A stretch of DNA of 64,000 bases from Puccinia triticina (lineage: Eukaryota > Basidiomycota > Pucciniomycetes > Pucciniales > Pucciniaceae): NCBI RefSeq assembly GCF_026914185.1, contig NC_070560.1:7741501-7805500 (forward strand). The letters run 5' to 3'. The notes under the pieces were generated by a model. The model was not told the origin of the DNA and made no database searches. It saw nothing but the letters and a program-made list of their open reading frames with translations. The translations under genes and the position numbers were made by a program. Shown piece by piece: positions 51,101 through 63,178 of the stretch (position 1 is the stretch's first letter; each line of letters opens with the position of its first letter).

Positions 51101-53431
51101 ATGTCACATCCATCTACTCCTACCGAAAGTCCAGAGCAACAACCAAGCTTGGTCTCAACTGCCGAGTTTCGCAAAAACGCCATTCTTTGCTATCTTGCAG
51201 CTGGCAAATTGGACAAGGTTACTTCTATTTGGATTGAGCAGATGGAAGAAGAAGAAGCAGCACTACTCAAGAGCGTGGATACTGACGACCAACAATCTGC
51301 ATTCAGTATACACGCTGAAGTGCTTCAGACTCTCATCGAGAAAGTAACCGTATTCCAAAGTGCCATCAATTATGTTGATCTCGACCTCGCTGACGCCAAT
51401 GACGCAGGCGATCCCGCCAAGACTGGTGCGAAGGAGTACAAACTGTCGATGCTGTATGACTGTTATTGTGAATATGCGGAATTGTTAGCTTCGCAAGGAC
51501 TTTCCAATACCGCTTTACGTTTTGTGGCCCAAACTCCCTTAGGCTATACTCCGTCTCGCACCTCGCCTTCATCTTCCACCCGCGAAAGGCTTTCAAAATC
51601 TGTTGGTTTGGCATCACTAGTAACCGATCGACAGTTTCCCCCTGAGCAAAGAACCCCTACCAGCGCTACCACCGTCCCACCCCTGGACAAGCCGTTTGCC
51701 GAAGTTCCCCCGACCCAAAATGTCTACCAAAACTCTTACAACCAGTCCAACAATCTGTCGGCTTACTCGAACGCTGCTTATCAGCCATCCTCTATGGGTG
51801 CTCCAGGTGGAAACATGGATGTAAATTACTCCAATCCGTACGGCCCGTCTTATGGTCAAATGCCAATGGGTCAAAATAACTATGCACCCATGACAACCGG
51901 CTCGTTTTTACCCCCTCCTCCAGCACCGATCGGCACCTCTCCAATCCCGAGCAGAGCCTCTAGCGTGTCCCAGCTCCCACCCGCCGCTCGACCACCCCCC
52001 AGTCAAGTGGGAGGCTGGAACGACGCGCCAGTCGTCAATAACACCCGGAAAAATGTTCCGCCACCAGGTGGACCGAAGGCGGTGATTACCTCGCCTTTTC
52101 CCAATGCTCCCCAAACAATGTCACCGGCACAACCCTATCCTAACCAATTTAGCGGGTATGGTGCCCCGCAAACTGGTCATCACCAAGGATCACCCAGTGG
52201 ACCACCGCCCCCGCCACGTGGGGGCTCCCGCACCCCAGGGAACGCTTCCCATGTGGCCCCGCCACCTAAGTTCGGACAACACCCTCCCGGAGGAGCTCCG
52301 CAAACTCCTCAGCAGTATGGCCAACCTGGTCAGTATAATGCCCGGTCAAGTTCACAGGATCAACATACATCAAACGTCGCTCCATACGGACCTCAAGGTG
52401 GGAATGTACCTCCTCAATCTGGGCCTCCAGGGCCTTACGGCCCGCCGAAGACACAGCACCCTGGAGCAGCTCCTGCTCAATCAAGACAAGTGAATTTCTC
52501 GACTCCTACTCAGCAAGCTGGTTATTCAGCCCAACCTGTCATGCAAAGTCCGATGCAACAACAAACTCCATACGGCTCGAGTGCACCTCCCCAGATGTAC
52601 CCCCAACAACGCGGATCTTTATCAGGTGGGCAGGCCGCCGGACAGTATGGTATCCCGCCTCCCGGCCAGGGTATGCCGCCAAGCGGACAAAGCATGCCTC
52701 CCGGCCAGGGCCCTCCCCAGGGTGGAAACGGTATGAGAACTGGCGGTTTCCCAAATTCCAATAGCGAGTCGCAACGCCCTGGTACCGCTCCACCAGCACC
52801 CAAGCCTGAGCCACCCAAGTCCAAGTATCGTTAGTATCATGATCCCTCTTTCATCATCACCAAGTTCATTTCGAAAATTGACTCAGCCAACCCCTCTACT
52901 TTGAATTAGCTCCGGGTGATCGCAGCCATATCCCTGAAGCAAGTAAACCGATTTACGTCAGTCTTCAGCGATTGATGATTCAAATGAAGCAAGGCCTACC
53001 GGTAAGTTACCGTCATCCATTTTTCCAGAACAAACATTGAAAACGGTCAAGTTCTGATAGTAACTTTTACATCACTATTTTTTCTCAATCAAAAAATTGA
53101 TTAGGCAAACCAAAAGAAATTGGTGGATGATACCGAGCGTAGATTGAATGTGTTATTTGATGCTTTGAATTGCGAAACCGTTCCTGCCAGCGTGATTGAC
53201 GAACTATCGGATATTGTCAAAGGTTTGTTCTTCCCCTTTCTGCTCCAGGGAAACAACAAAGCACGATGTGAATCTGATTGTTGAATCAACTTGAAATGAG
53301 TAGCGATCGAAGCCAGAAATCTCCAGTTGGCTTTACAATTACACGTCTCTCTGTTAACTTCTGGTATCAAATCCGACGAACTGACTGCTTACATGCCTGC
53401 CATCAAAATGTTGATAACTAAATTACAATAA
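48114..53431 (+). CDS. SEC31: COPII outer coat protein Sec31
   Basis: Nine exons (48114-48376, 48467-48586, 48703-48814, 48905-49246, 49317-49535, 49616-52829, 52910-53001, 53105-53222, 53304-53431) join into 1535 codons. Sec31 pairs with Sec13 to form the outer cage of COPII vesicles at ER exit sites and stimulates Sar1 GTP hydrolysis. An N-terminal WD40 propeller spans about residues 1-400 ([44 protein letters not shown]). The helical ACE1 region spans about 740-990 ([20 protein letters not shown]). A Pro/Gln/Gly-rich linker covers 1030-1420, and a C-terminal helical domain starts at [20 protein letters not shown]. The last big exon would stop at KYR, but a donor at 52830 (GTTAGT) restores the conserved [12 protein letters not shown]. 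It is longer than yeast Sec31 (about 1270 residues), mostly in the linker. Confidence 0.95.
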
Positions 53432-54292
53432 GAAAACTTCCCTTTGGCTTTGTTTCTTTCTGCGATATTCTGATACATTTTGCTGTTCATTTCTTTGTAT
53501 GTGATTGGTTCCTCTTGTTTTGTTTGTTTTCATGTTCTATCTTTCTTTATCTCAGATTGAATCCACACAACACGTACTGAACACATACATAGGACATGAT
53601 ACTTTGAATTGAATCAAAATGAAATTAAATGGATTGCTATCAAGATCTCTAACCCATCTACAAGTGGTCAAGTTGTGAGCAAAATTAGATCAAGGTGAAT
53701 GGAAGAAAATGGAAGGAAAACATGGGCTTTTGTACCTGAAGGGTGACATGATGGCGCAACGCAAGGGAAGTAAAATAGAGCTTGAGTGCAATACCAAATC
53801 CACTGCATTTCATCATCTTTCTAAATTGCTTGGATATTTGTTTGCCCAGTCCAAGGCCTCTGTGGAAGCTTGCTGTTCCCAAACATGTGGAACTGCAAAG
53901 GTGGGTAAATTACTATTAGGCCTGAATGTAAGAGCGTAAACATGATCTGGAGTATGAGAGATGTGACCAAAGATGATGGGAGCAGAATTGTGGGGAAAAA
54001 GCCCCAGAGTTTAACTTTTCTGAGACAAAAATCACTGGGGTTTCAAAGGCATTGGCCATTATTTTGAATGTTTCAGGAATATTCATATGCTTGCTTTTCT
54101 CACAAGGGCCTCTTGAATCAGTGTTGATTGAGCTTGACAAACTTTGGATAGTTTCATCTTCCAAGTATCCTGGTTGACTGTAAAAGTTTGGTCTTTTTTC
54201 CATTTCTGCCAGCAGTTCCACTGCAAAAAAAAACTGTGTCAACTGTGAGCAGTTGGCATGCGGCAACTCTGAGGAAGCTTGTGGTGTTACAC
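53432..54292. other. Intergenic; possible OTU-like relic
   Basis: A minus-strand frame (53916-54266, 116 codons) contains a segment (KHMNIPETFKIMANAFETPVIF, given here in part) that weakly recalls OTU-type protease regions of rust transposon proteins. The resemblance is faint and unproven. No other feature. Confidence 0.25.
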
Positions 54293-54475
54293 TGTTAGGG
54301 TCAGTCTAGGGGAGGGGCTCGGTTCTGGGTCTCCTGGTGAAGTAGATAGATTGCTGGATGGGGAGAGTGTGATGATCTCTCCCCGGTTCCCCTATGTGCA
54401 TGGGGACTGTGACATGTAAGTACAACTGTAACATGTCCCTGAGGAGGCTATGGCGCGCGGGCGCAGCTCATAACA
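54293..54475 (-). repeat. 3' LTR, Ty3 element 2
   Basis: 183 bp, diverged relative of the 207-211 bp LTRs of element 1, sharing GGTTCTGGGTCT, GCTATGGCGCGCGGGCGC and CTCATAACA. Confidence 0.85.
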
Positions 54476-54563
54476 CTACCCCGCCCTTAACGCCCAAGCC
54501 CCCGGCTCTGCGCTCTATCCTAGGTAGCATTAAAAAACCACATGGGTAAAAAAGCTTAACCTG

Positions 54564-57500
54564 TCATTTAAACCGCCTTCCCCTCTTGTGCCGGTCCGTC
54601 GCGTGTGGGAATTTTTTTTCGAAATCTTCAATCAGCTCCTTGCAGTTGATGAGGTTGCCTTCAGGTTCCCAAGAGTTTGATTCCGGTCCGTATCCCCTCC
54701 ATCCAATGAGATATTCGCGCCTCTTCCTCCTCTTTTGACAGTCCAGAACCTCCTCCACTTCCCACTCCTCTTCGCCCTCGATTATCACTGGTGTTGGTTG
54801 GGCCGCTTCGTGTCCTCCGATCGCGTCCGCTTCAAATCTCCTAAGCAAAAAGACGTGGAAGGTGGGGTATACCCCTTGCATTGAAAGAGGCAATGTTAGT
54901 TTATACACCGATGGTGACACTTTAGATGTAATGGGAAATGGCCCTAGCCACCGATGGGAGAGTTTGGGACTCAGCCGAGTCGTCGAAATGTTTTTGCTGT
55001 TGAGCCAGACTAAGTCCCCGATTTTCCAGTCCGGCGTCTTTCGGACCTTCTTGTTGAACTGAGTTTTCATTGAGGATTGCGTCTGTTCCAGCGCTGATTT
55101 GAGTTCTGTCTGGACTTCAGCTATCGTCTGTAGTCTGGCCGCCACCGCCGGTACGCATTGCTCCAAAGAGGGTATTCCGCCGTAAGTCAGGTCGAAACCA
55201 TAATTTGCTTTGAAGGGGGACATCCCAGTGGATGTATGCTGGTTGTTGTTGTATGCGAATTCGGCCATTGCCAGAAGTGGCTCCCAATCATCCTGCCGAT
55301 ATCCCACGAAGTGCCGTAAGAACTGCTCTACCGCTGTGGTGGCCTAGCTGGTGCGCATTTCAGGATCAAGTAATACGGCTGGCGCATCACTACTCTCAGA
55401 CATCAAGATTCAAGCTTCAAGATTTTAACCCTCAAGACGCTCAAGGCTCAAGATTCAAATCCCAAGATTCTTTCAGATCCTCCTTCTCCCTTTTCTCCCA
55501 CTCTCCTCATTCTCACGTCCCCCTTCCTTCCCCTTCTTCTCTTTCTTGGTCCTAACACAGAGTTGTCTGTGGATTTATTTCTAGTTGTTTCCTCCTCTTT
55601 CTGGTTTTGCTTCTCTTTTGTCTTTCTCACTCATGTTTTCTTCCATTTATTCTTGGTTCCTTCTTCTTCAGCCCTTGGTTTCATCTCACTGTCTTCCTCT
55701 TCTTTGTGTTGTCTGTTTTCTCTTCTTTTCTCTGTTGTTGTCTGTGTTGTGTGCGCGCGCACGGCGCGCGAGGAGATGATGACATGCTTGTGACAGGCCT
55801 CCAGGAATCCAAGTTCCCGGCGAACTTGGAGGATAGGAGGCCATAGCATTCTGTTCTGATCCAAGGCGGAGGCTATCAGCAATTGATTCTTTTCAATCCG
55901 ATACTTCCCGATTCTGCGCACGAGCGCCCGATCCCTTTTCCCAAGACATTCCAACAAAACCGCCGGCGAAGATCAACTCTCCGCCGTACCTCAAAAACCA
56001 CTTCCCAGCTATCACTTCAATTCTTTCGACTCTCTTTTCCGGACCACTCGAGAGGGCAGCCTCTTAGGCATCTTTTCCCCTCCCAGCGCTGCCGCCTGCC
56101 TAGCACCGGACGGAGCTCCATACCGCTTTGTTCACTATTTTGGATTGGCCGTCAGTCCGTGGGTGGTACGCTGCCGATGGGCATAGCCGGATCCCCAACC
56201 GCTTGCTTAGTTCACGCGTGACCTGAGAGATGAAAATGCTTCCCCTGTCCGACGTGATGGTTTTAGGGGTTCCATGCAGCCTCCAAACGTGGCGGAGCAT
56301 CAGATCTGCTAGCGTTTCTGCTGTCGTGTCCTTGCGGCATCCGATAAAGTGGTTCATTTTCGTCAATCGGTCTACAACCGTAAGGATGCTGTCGCAGTTG
56401 TTTGAGAGGGGTAAGTCCGTTATGAGGTCATAAGAAATATCGGTCCACGGGCCTGCCGGTATAGGGAGGGGTTCTAGTGTCCCGAAGGGCTTCTGGGTTG
56501 AGGACTTAACCCTTTGACAGGACCCACATCCGTCTACGTACTGGTGGACGAATTTCTTGATCCCTGGCCAATCAAAGCATCGGCGTACTAGGGCGAGTGT
56601 CTTTGATCTTGCGGGGTGGCCCGCTAGTCGACATTCGTGACGACTCCGTAGGATCGCTCTCTTGAGCTCGTCATTTGCCGGTACTTGTATCACCCCCCTC
56701 TTGTACACCACGCCGTCCTTTAACACAAGTGTTTGGCCTTCGGGTCAATCGTTCCTCTGTTGTCTGTCGACAAGTTCGGTCAGCCGAGGGTCAACGCGCG
56801 TTGCGTCACGGATTCCACTTATCAGCTCAATATCTGTTAGAATTTCCGGTGCGGCCCCCTCGCTATCCGCCGTCGTGTCTTCGAGTCCCAGAACATCCAC
56901 CTCAAACCAATGTCCCGCGTCCTCTAACTCCACCGATTCGTCCTCAAACCACGTGTTGAACGCCGCCACTTCTGCAAACGTTTCGGGTGTGATATTTTCT
57001 GGCCGTAGCAGCTGTCCAAAACTTAGCTTGTCCGCCTTTGACGGCGCCAGATCGGGTCGTCTGGACAGCGCATCGGGTTTTGCAGCCTGTTGTCCTGGAC
57101 GGAAAACAATGTCGAAATCAAAGCACCCCAATGTCTCCGCCCATCTTGCCTGGCGTCGAGTCAGTTGTTTGGTAGTCATAAAACTTTCCAGGTTACGGTG
57201 GTCTGTGTAGACAATAGCCTTCAGTCTGTTAGGGTTACCTTCGAGGTAATGGCGCCATTCTTTGAAAGAAGCCACCATTGCTAACAACTCCTTGTCGAAA
57301 ATTTCGTAATTCCGCTCCGCCTGTATCAATGACCGCGATAGGTAAGCGACCGGGTGAAGGAGGTTGTCTTTGGTACAGACTTGCGACAGGACCGCGCCAA
57401 GGGCGAAGTCAGAGCAGTCGCACTCCAGCACAAACGGTTGGTACGGGTCGGCTATCTTCAAGATAGGGGCCGTGGTAAAAGCCAATTTTAGAGCATCAAA

Positions 57501-59030
57501 CGCGGCCTGACAGCGCCCGTCCCATACAAATTGTGTGCCCAGCTTGGTCAAATCGTGCAGTGGACGTGTTGTTCCTGAAAAGTGATCTATAAAACAGCGG
57601 TAAAAATTGGCAAAACCTATGAACCGTTGTAGCTTGGTTACATTCGCGGGCTCCGGCCACTCCGTCACAGCCTTGACCTTCGTCGGGTCCATCCTCAACC
57701 TGTTGCAAGATATCAGTAGGCCTAAATATTCGACTTCCCCTCTCGAGAATTCGCATTTTTCGGGTTTTAGCCATAAATTGTGTTTGCTCAGTATGTCCAG
57801 AATACCGCTAACCGCTGCTTCGTGATCGTAACCTTTTTGCGTGTAGATCATAATGTTGTCTAGATAAGCCGCGGTGTCCTTGCCGATTCGACCCAATAGT
57901 ATATCCTGCATAAAATATTGGAAGAATCCTGGCGCGCCCGTTGGTCCGAATGGCATCGTCAGCGGCGCAAACTGGCCCGCACGACATATGAATGCGAGCT
58001 TGTCTTCGTCCCCTTTGGCCACCCGAAGATTGCCATATGCATTCCTGAGATCTAACTTTGTGAATGTGTCCGCGTCTAAGAGGCTATCGACCAGATCCAT
58101 TGTAAGGGGGAGTGGATACTTGTTCTTGATCGTGACTGCATTCAGCTTCCTGTAATCAAAGCAGGGCCGCAGATTGCCGTCTTTCTTTCCGGTAAATAGC
58201 ACCGGCGCTGCCCAAGGGGATGTAGTACGCCGTATGGTGCCGTTATGTAGACCCTCCTTGACCAAGGTGTCTAGTGCCTCATTTTCTGCGGGTGATAGCG
58301 GGATGATGCGGCTCGCCTGAGGAGTCGCGCCCGGTATCAGGTCCACCCGGAAGTCGTACTTGTGGCGAGGCGGGAGTCGTTGCGATTCTGACTTGCGGAA
58401 CATCCCCAGGTATTGGTGGTACCGTTTTGGGACCAGCTCCTCCGCCGTCCGTTGCGGATCTGTCGTTTTTGTTTGGGCCGCTAGATGCGCTGAGGTCGAC
58501 CAAGATGTCTTTGCCGTCGCGAAGTGGGGTTGGTCGGAAAGTTCTGAAAGGGAGGTCCGCTTGCCAGATATTCTTAACACTAAGGGAGAAGAGAAACGCG
58601 CCGCGGACTCACATCGCGGGGGTGTTTTACCGCACGTAGTGCGCACCCCCTCGTCAAATACCCTTGCTTGCCTACCTACGGGCTCCGCCCCGTCGCTGGA
58701 GGGTGTTTTCGGGTAAGACGAAACCGTCTTGATGGTTGCGATGCCGTCCCTTGGTTTGGCTACTTCCGGCGTCGTCCCTATCTCATGTTCTAAATAGAGT
58801 GTCCGCTTGCCAGCGGTTCTTAACCAATTGGGTTCGGAGTGGGAATGGGGGAACTCACATCGCGGGGGTGTTTTACCGCACGTAGTGCGCACCCCCTCTT
58901 CGAATACCCTCGCTTGCCTCCCTACGGGCTCCATCCCATTGCTGGGGGTTTTTGTCGGGCATGACAAAACCGCGTCGGCGGCTGCGAAGCTGTCCCGTTG
59001 TCTGTCCGACGTTATTTCCTGTTGTGTTAC
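54564..59030 (-). pseudogene. Ty3 element 2 pol
   Basis: Pieces in order on the minus strand: spacer with repeated modules (59000-58500), RT (RLPPRHKYDFRVDLIPG .. AAYLDNIMIYTQ), RNase H (LECDCSDFALGAVLSQ, YTDHRNL), then TGA at 56745-56747 (RQQRND*PEGQTL). Integrase finger and DDE core follow (TSDRGSIF, PRTDGQSK) to 56127. After the insertion 55335-56120, the integrase C-terminus and chromodomain continue (MAEFAYNNNQH .. EEEWEVEEVLDCQ, YLIGWRGYGPESNSWEP) to 54564. The Asp-to-Asn change (GAC to AAC) in the catalytic pair and the probable CGA to TGA nonsense mutation are both C:G to T:A transitions. Confidence 0.9.
55335..56120. mobile_element. Solo LTR-like insertion in integrase
   Basis: 786 bp starting TGTGGTGGCC and ending GGAGCTCCA, flanked by TACCGC (55329-55334 and 56121-56126). 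Removing it with one TACCGC restores the integrase frame (NKAVEQFLRHFVGYR). TG..CA ends and a 6-bp duplication fit a solo LTR. Its parent element is not in the window. Confidence 0.82.
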
Positions 59031-59489
59031 CGGGAGCGTAGCGGGAGGTGGGTGGAGTCCATGGAACCGCCCAGCCCCTCCCTGTACGCGCCAAGCCCAA
59101 GCACGCATGTGGATTTGGCTGCTGTACGCGCCCAAGGCCCCTGGCGCCGGAGATAGCGGCGTACAGGGACTGGGGAGGTCTTTGGCTACCTCGCAGAGAA
59201 CTCAGGGTCTGAAGCTCCCTCAGAGACCTTCCCTCCCTCCGCCAACTCCCTTGTGCCGACTTCCCTCGCTCACTTCCTGTCTCTACCTCAGCTCCCCTGG
59301 GTTTCGCCACCCCCCCCGGTTCAGAATTTTCACAAATCTCCTTTGAAAACCTTATAGTTATCAGCTACAACTCTACCCCCTCATCATTTCACCGAACCTA
59401 ATCACCGAGACACCATCATCCCATAACAACCTTTCAACCTTATCTCTACCAACCTTATCTTCCTCGCAAACCCAAACTCCCCGTCGCAA

Positions 59490-61011
59490 ATGTCCGGATT
59501 AAACATCCAAGATACGACAAACACCGTTAAAGCCGCCGCCCAACAAACTGCCCCCGAGGCAGGTGAGGAAAGCCAAATGGCCCAACAACCCCCCCACCCA
59601 ACCCAAGAGCCAGACGCAGATGACAGCCAACAGGCGACATCGTCACAGGCCCCAGGTCCAGTCCCCAAATCAAAAGCCACAAAAGCGCCGAAGGCCAGTA
59701 AGCCAACGACCCGTGCTGCGGCGAAGATCATCGCGACGACTCCGAGATCAGATGCCGCTGATGAAGAACCCCAAAGGGAACTGATCAGAGACCCGGAGAT
59801 AGCAGAGATCCCAGCTCCCGCAGGCGGTAAGCCAGGAAAGAGAACTAAAATTAGGCAGCCAAGAGCGGAACTGACCCCAGTCCTTCACGTCACCCGCAGA
59901 GACAGGGGCAACCGAGAGGAACCCAGCGAACAGGGACGGCGTGCAATCCGCGGCAGAAGCAAATCGTGAGGCCCGGACAATCTTGCTGAGCAAAATGGTC
60001 AAGGCCAAAAAAGAAGGAGATGACGTCAAAGCGGATCGATACATGAAGATGTACGAAGCGATCCTAGCGGATCAGAAGCCGAGTAACCAGAAAACAGGGC
60101 TGATCCACACCGATCCCATCGACCTCACCCCCCCATCCATCCCCCAAAAGAGACCGGCCCCTAGTGGGGAGACGACACAAGTGCGGACCGTGAAGTTCAT
60201 CGCAGGTCGCTCCAATTCCCATGACGACGGCGGCTTCCCCCCCTATTTTCACAAACTTCTCCTCGAATGTAAGGGCCCCCTTCCCCTGACAATCTTCAAC
60301 CGAGAGTGGCAGGAGAAAGCTCTAGCCGAACACTCGAAAAACCGGCCCAAAGTCGAAGAGACAGCCTCCAAAAAAGGACTCCGATACCACGGATTCCCAG
60401 TACCTGACGAGTTTTCTCAGAATTTCTCTGACTGGACCCTCAACCACCGGTGTTTCCATCTGACTATGCGCGACAGGTATCACTACCCGGTTCTCGCGGA
60501 ATGGATCCTTGCCCACAAGGAGCACTGCGACAGGCTCCACCGGAAGAGAGGCTTCATGGTGGCACTCCGGTACGATATTCGGATCAGAAACAATGCCTTC
60601 GCTTTCCGGGTTGAAGAAGACGGGGTGGAGTCCTTCTCCGACATCTCCCAATTCAAACAAGAGACCGCAGACGAGGCGATCTCCACCTGCCGTGACTTCA
60701 ACGAGATCGGTCTCGCGGACAACCCATACGCAATAGGCGAAGGCAAAGTCGGGGGTGACCCGATGAAAAGAATCCGGCCCCCAAAGGCCAACCGATCCAA
60801 TCCCCCAGCCCAACCAAACCCGCCAAAAACCAAACCGCACCAGAAAGGGACCCAAGAAGACCACCCTCCCTCGGCCACGGCACCGGGCCACGCGTCCCTC
60901 CCCTCAAAACCCGAACAAGGGCGAGGCCCTCCAGGGAGTGGCTATAAAGGGAACCACTTCAACCCTAACCACACAGGAGGAAGCGTGCGCAACCGCAACC
61001 GCGACCAGTAG
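59490..61011 (+). CDS. DIRS-like gag
   Basis: The first frame (59490-59969) encodes an Ala/Pro/Gln-rich leader and basic segment. The second, in the +1 phase (usable from about 59935 to 61011), encodes the structured part: an Ala/Glu/Lys helix, then GFPPYFHKLLLECKGPLPLT, FSDWTLNHRCFHLTMRDRY, HKEHCDRLHRKRGFMVALRY and a Pro/Asn/Arg-rich tail. The last segments are typical of fungal DIRS gag proteins. Whether the phase change is programmed or an indel cannot be told. Confidence 0.7.
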
Positions 61012-61278
61012 GTACCGTCTCTTCTTCACTCCCATTCCCATCGCCTCCCTTTCCTCTAACATTCGTGTGTAACCATCCAGAACCGCCCCATTCTAGAGAC
61101 ATCAACCCCATCGAATCCTTCCTCTTAATTTCTTCTTCCTTCTCACTATCCTTTTTCCACTACCCCAACCAATAACGCCCCCCCCTCATCGGCCTGCAAT
61201 CGCCTCCCTCCCCATCCTACAACTTGTAATAGGTTGTATGAAAAGAGAGCGTAATATAAGAACCCACTCCTGACACCC

Positions 61279-62529
61279 ATGAATCTTGTGCACCTCATTA
61301 GGGACAAGGCGCCGGAAGACGCGAGCCATTGCGCACCAGTAGAGACACCGGTGCCCGACGAGAGCAGCCCAAATCCACTGAGATGGCCGGTGCACGTAAC
61401 CTGTGAGATGAACATAGAGGAATGGGAAGCGGCCCTGCGCCAAGCCGGCTTAGCAGAGGAGTATAGCGACGTTATACGCGGCTTCAGATATGGGTTCCAC
61501 CAGGGGATCCCGGAACACAACCTCGGTCCCGGAGTCCCATACTTCACGCCCCCAAACCACCAAGGAGCGTTACTAGTGAGAGAGAAGATTGAAGCTACAA
61601 TAGCGAAGGAGATCGCCGCCGGAAGGATGTTCGGACCCTTCACGCACGAACAGCTAATGGAAAGATACAACTTCTTCCGGACAAACCCCCTGGGAGCGGC
61701 GGCGAATGGTGACGGCTCGGTACGACTGATAAACGACCTCTCCTTCCCCCGGAATAACCCAGAAATTCCCTCAGTCAACTCATTTGTAGACAAACTTGAC
61801 TACATAACGACGTGGGACGACTTTGAGTCAACATCGCGATTCTTCTGTAACCAAACCCAACCGCTACTCCTAGCGATTTTCGACTGGGAAAAGGCCTACC
61901 GCCAAATCCCTACATCAAAAGATCAATGGCGCTACCTAATGGTACAGGACTTCAACGGCGGGATCCTGATTGACACTCGGATCGCCTTTGGCGGAGTAGC
62001 AGGCTGCGGGTCGTTCGGCCGACCGGCAGACGCCTGGAAGGATCTCATGAAGAAAGAGTTCGACCTTGTCAACATTTTTCGCTGGGTCGACGACAACCTG
62101 TTTGTCAAGACGCTCCACTCCAAAGTGGAGATGGACCACATCGTGGCAAGATCCGAACAGCTAGGTGTCAAAACAAACGCAACAAAATACTTGCCGTTTA
62201 AAGAAGAGCAGAAGTACATAGGTTTTGTCTGGAACGCCACCAAGAAAACCGTACGACTCCCGGACGACAAGAAGTACCAGAGGGTACAGCAAGTGAAAGC
62301 CTTCCTTGTACCGGGAGCGGAATTCACCTTTGCTCAAGTAGAACAGCTGGCGGGACGGCTGAACCACGTCTCGTACATTCTCCCCCAACTACGATGCTAT
62401 CTTAACAGCCTGTACAGGTGGATGAACGGCTGGATACACAGAAGAACCGACCGCACACTCCCGAAGGACGCGCGGGTCGACCTCGAATATTGGTTATCAA
62501 TGCTCCTTCAGTACAGGAGACAAGGATGA
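61279..62529 (+). CDS. DIRS-like reverse transcriptase
   Basis: 416 codons from ATG 61279. It has DIRS-type RT landmarks: WPVHVTCEMNIEEWEAALRQ, VRLINDLSFPRNN, LAIFDWEKAYRQIPTSKDQW, FGGVAGCGSFGRPADAW, the catalytic WVDDNLFVKT with both aspartates, and a thumb-like LAGRLNHVSYILPQLRCYLN. It stops at TGA 62527-62529, overlapping the ATG (62526) of the RNase H frame as ATGA. Confidence 0.9.
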   Translation: MNLVHLIRDKAPEDASHCAPVETPVPDESSPNPLRWPVHVTCEMNIEEWEAALRQAGLAEEYSDVIRGFRYGFHQGIPEHNLGPGVPYFTPPNHQGALLVREKIEATIAKEIAAGRMFGPFTHEQLMERYNFFRTNPLGAAANGDGSVRLINDLSFPRNNPEIPSVNSFVDKLDYITTWDDFESTSRFFCNQTQPLLLAIFDWEKAYRQIPTSKDQWRYLMVQDFNGGILIDTRIAFGGVAGCGSFGRPADAWKDLMKKEFDLVNIFRWVDDNLFVKTLHSKVEMDHIVARSEQLGVKTNATKYLPFKEEQKYIGFVWNATKKTVRLPDDKKYQRVQQVKAFLVPGAEFTFAQVEQLAGRLNHVSYILPQLRCYLNSLYRWMNGWIHRRTDRTLPKDARVDLEYWLSMLLQYRRQG

Positions 62530-63008
62530 TCCAGAACCCGGACCCCATCAAAATCGGGTGGGTGGGGGATGCCTCTACCAGCTTCGGAATAGGTGTCCTC
62601 ATAGGCAAGAGGTGGGCCCAATTTCAGCTGGCTCAAGGCTGGGACCAAGGTCCAGAACCGAAAAGGGACATTGCTTGGCTAGAGACGGTTGCTATACGAC
62701 TCGGACTCCTCATCCTTAAAGAAATGGGAATCCGACCCGGGAAAACACTCATCGTTTGGACCGACAATACCACAACAGAAACGGTGATCCAGAAGAGGAA
62801 ATCCAAACACCCCGCCGTCAACAAGGAATGGAAGATCATCCAGAAATCGTTGATAGACATGGAAATCGACATCGTCTCGCGACGCGTCACATCAAAAGAA
62901 AACGCGGCGGACGCCCTGTCACGGGGCAATAGATCCAAACACGACAAAATGTTTCAGGTGGCAGTAGTGGTCCCGTGGGACCTGGAATACCGCCTGTTTC
63001 AAGTGTAA
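62526..63008 (+). CDS. DIRS-like RNase H
   Basis: Starts with ATGATCC overlapping the RT stop and lies in the -1 phase. RNase H acidic residues appear in order: GDAST, AWLET, WTDNT and NAADALSRG. In most DIRS elements RT and RNase H form one protein, so the overlap is either a coupled reinitiation site or a -1 shift. Confidence 0.8.
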   Translation: MIQNPDPIKIGWVGDASTSFGIGVLIGKRWAQFQLAQGWDQGPEPKRDIAWLETVAIRLGLLILKEMGIRPGKTLIVWTDNTTTETVIQKRKSKHPAVNKEWKIIQKSLIDMEIDIVSRRVTSKENAADALSRGNRSKHDKMFQVAVVVPWDLEYRLFQV

Positions 63009-63178
63009 CCTCCGTGCTTCCCCTATCATGTTGTTTCACTCTCTCCGATAATTTCCTTGGCCTGTCCTCCTCCCCCTATCCGTGATTATAAAAGTGTGTT
63101 AAAGCCTGCAATGAAATCCCAGAGCCATCACACCACTCCTTGATCAGAGAACTCCCAGCAACTGTCCCAACTCCAAAC

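Larger units (their letters stand above)
54293..59030 (-). mobile_element. Truncated, mutated Ty3 chromovirus-type element
   Basis: A 3' LTR (54293-54475, TGTTAGGG..CATAACA) of the same family as Ty3 element 1 is followed inwards by pol on the minus strand. Homology to element 1 extends to about 59030 and then ends, so protease, gag and the 5' LTR are missing. The DIRS-like element begins there. A 786-bp TG..CA insertion splits integrase. RT carries YLDN instead of YLDD, and a TGA interrupts pol at 56745. It is non-functional. Confidence 0.9.

Noticed and set aside
51366..52840. Minus-strand Gly/Trp-rich frames over SEC31
   Set aside because: Antisense of the Pro/Gln-rich linker; composition artefact.
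53916..54266. 116-codon frame as an OTU-protease gene
   Set aside because: Only a faint local resemblance over about 40 residues; mentioned as a possible relic, not called.
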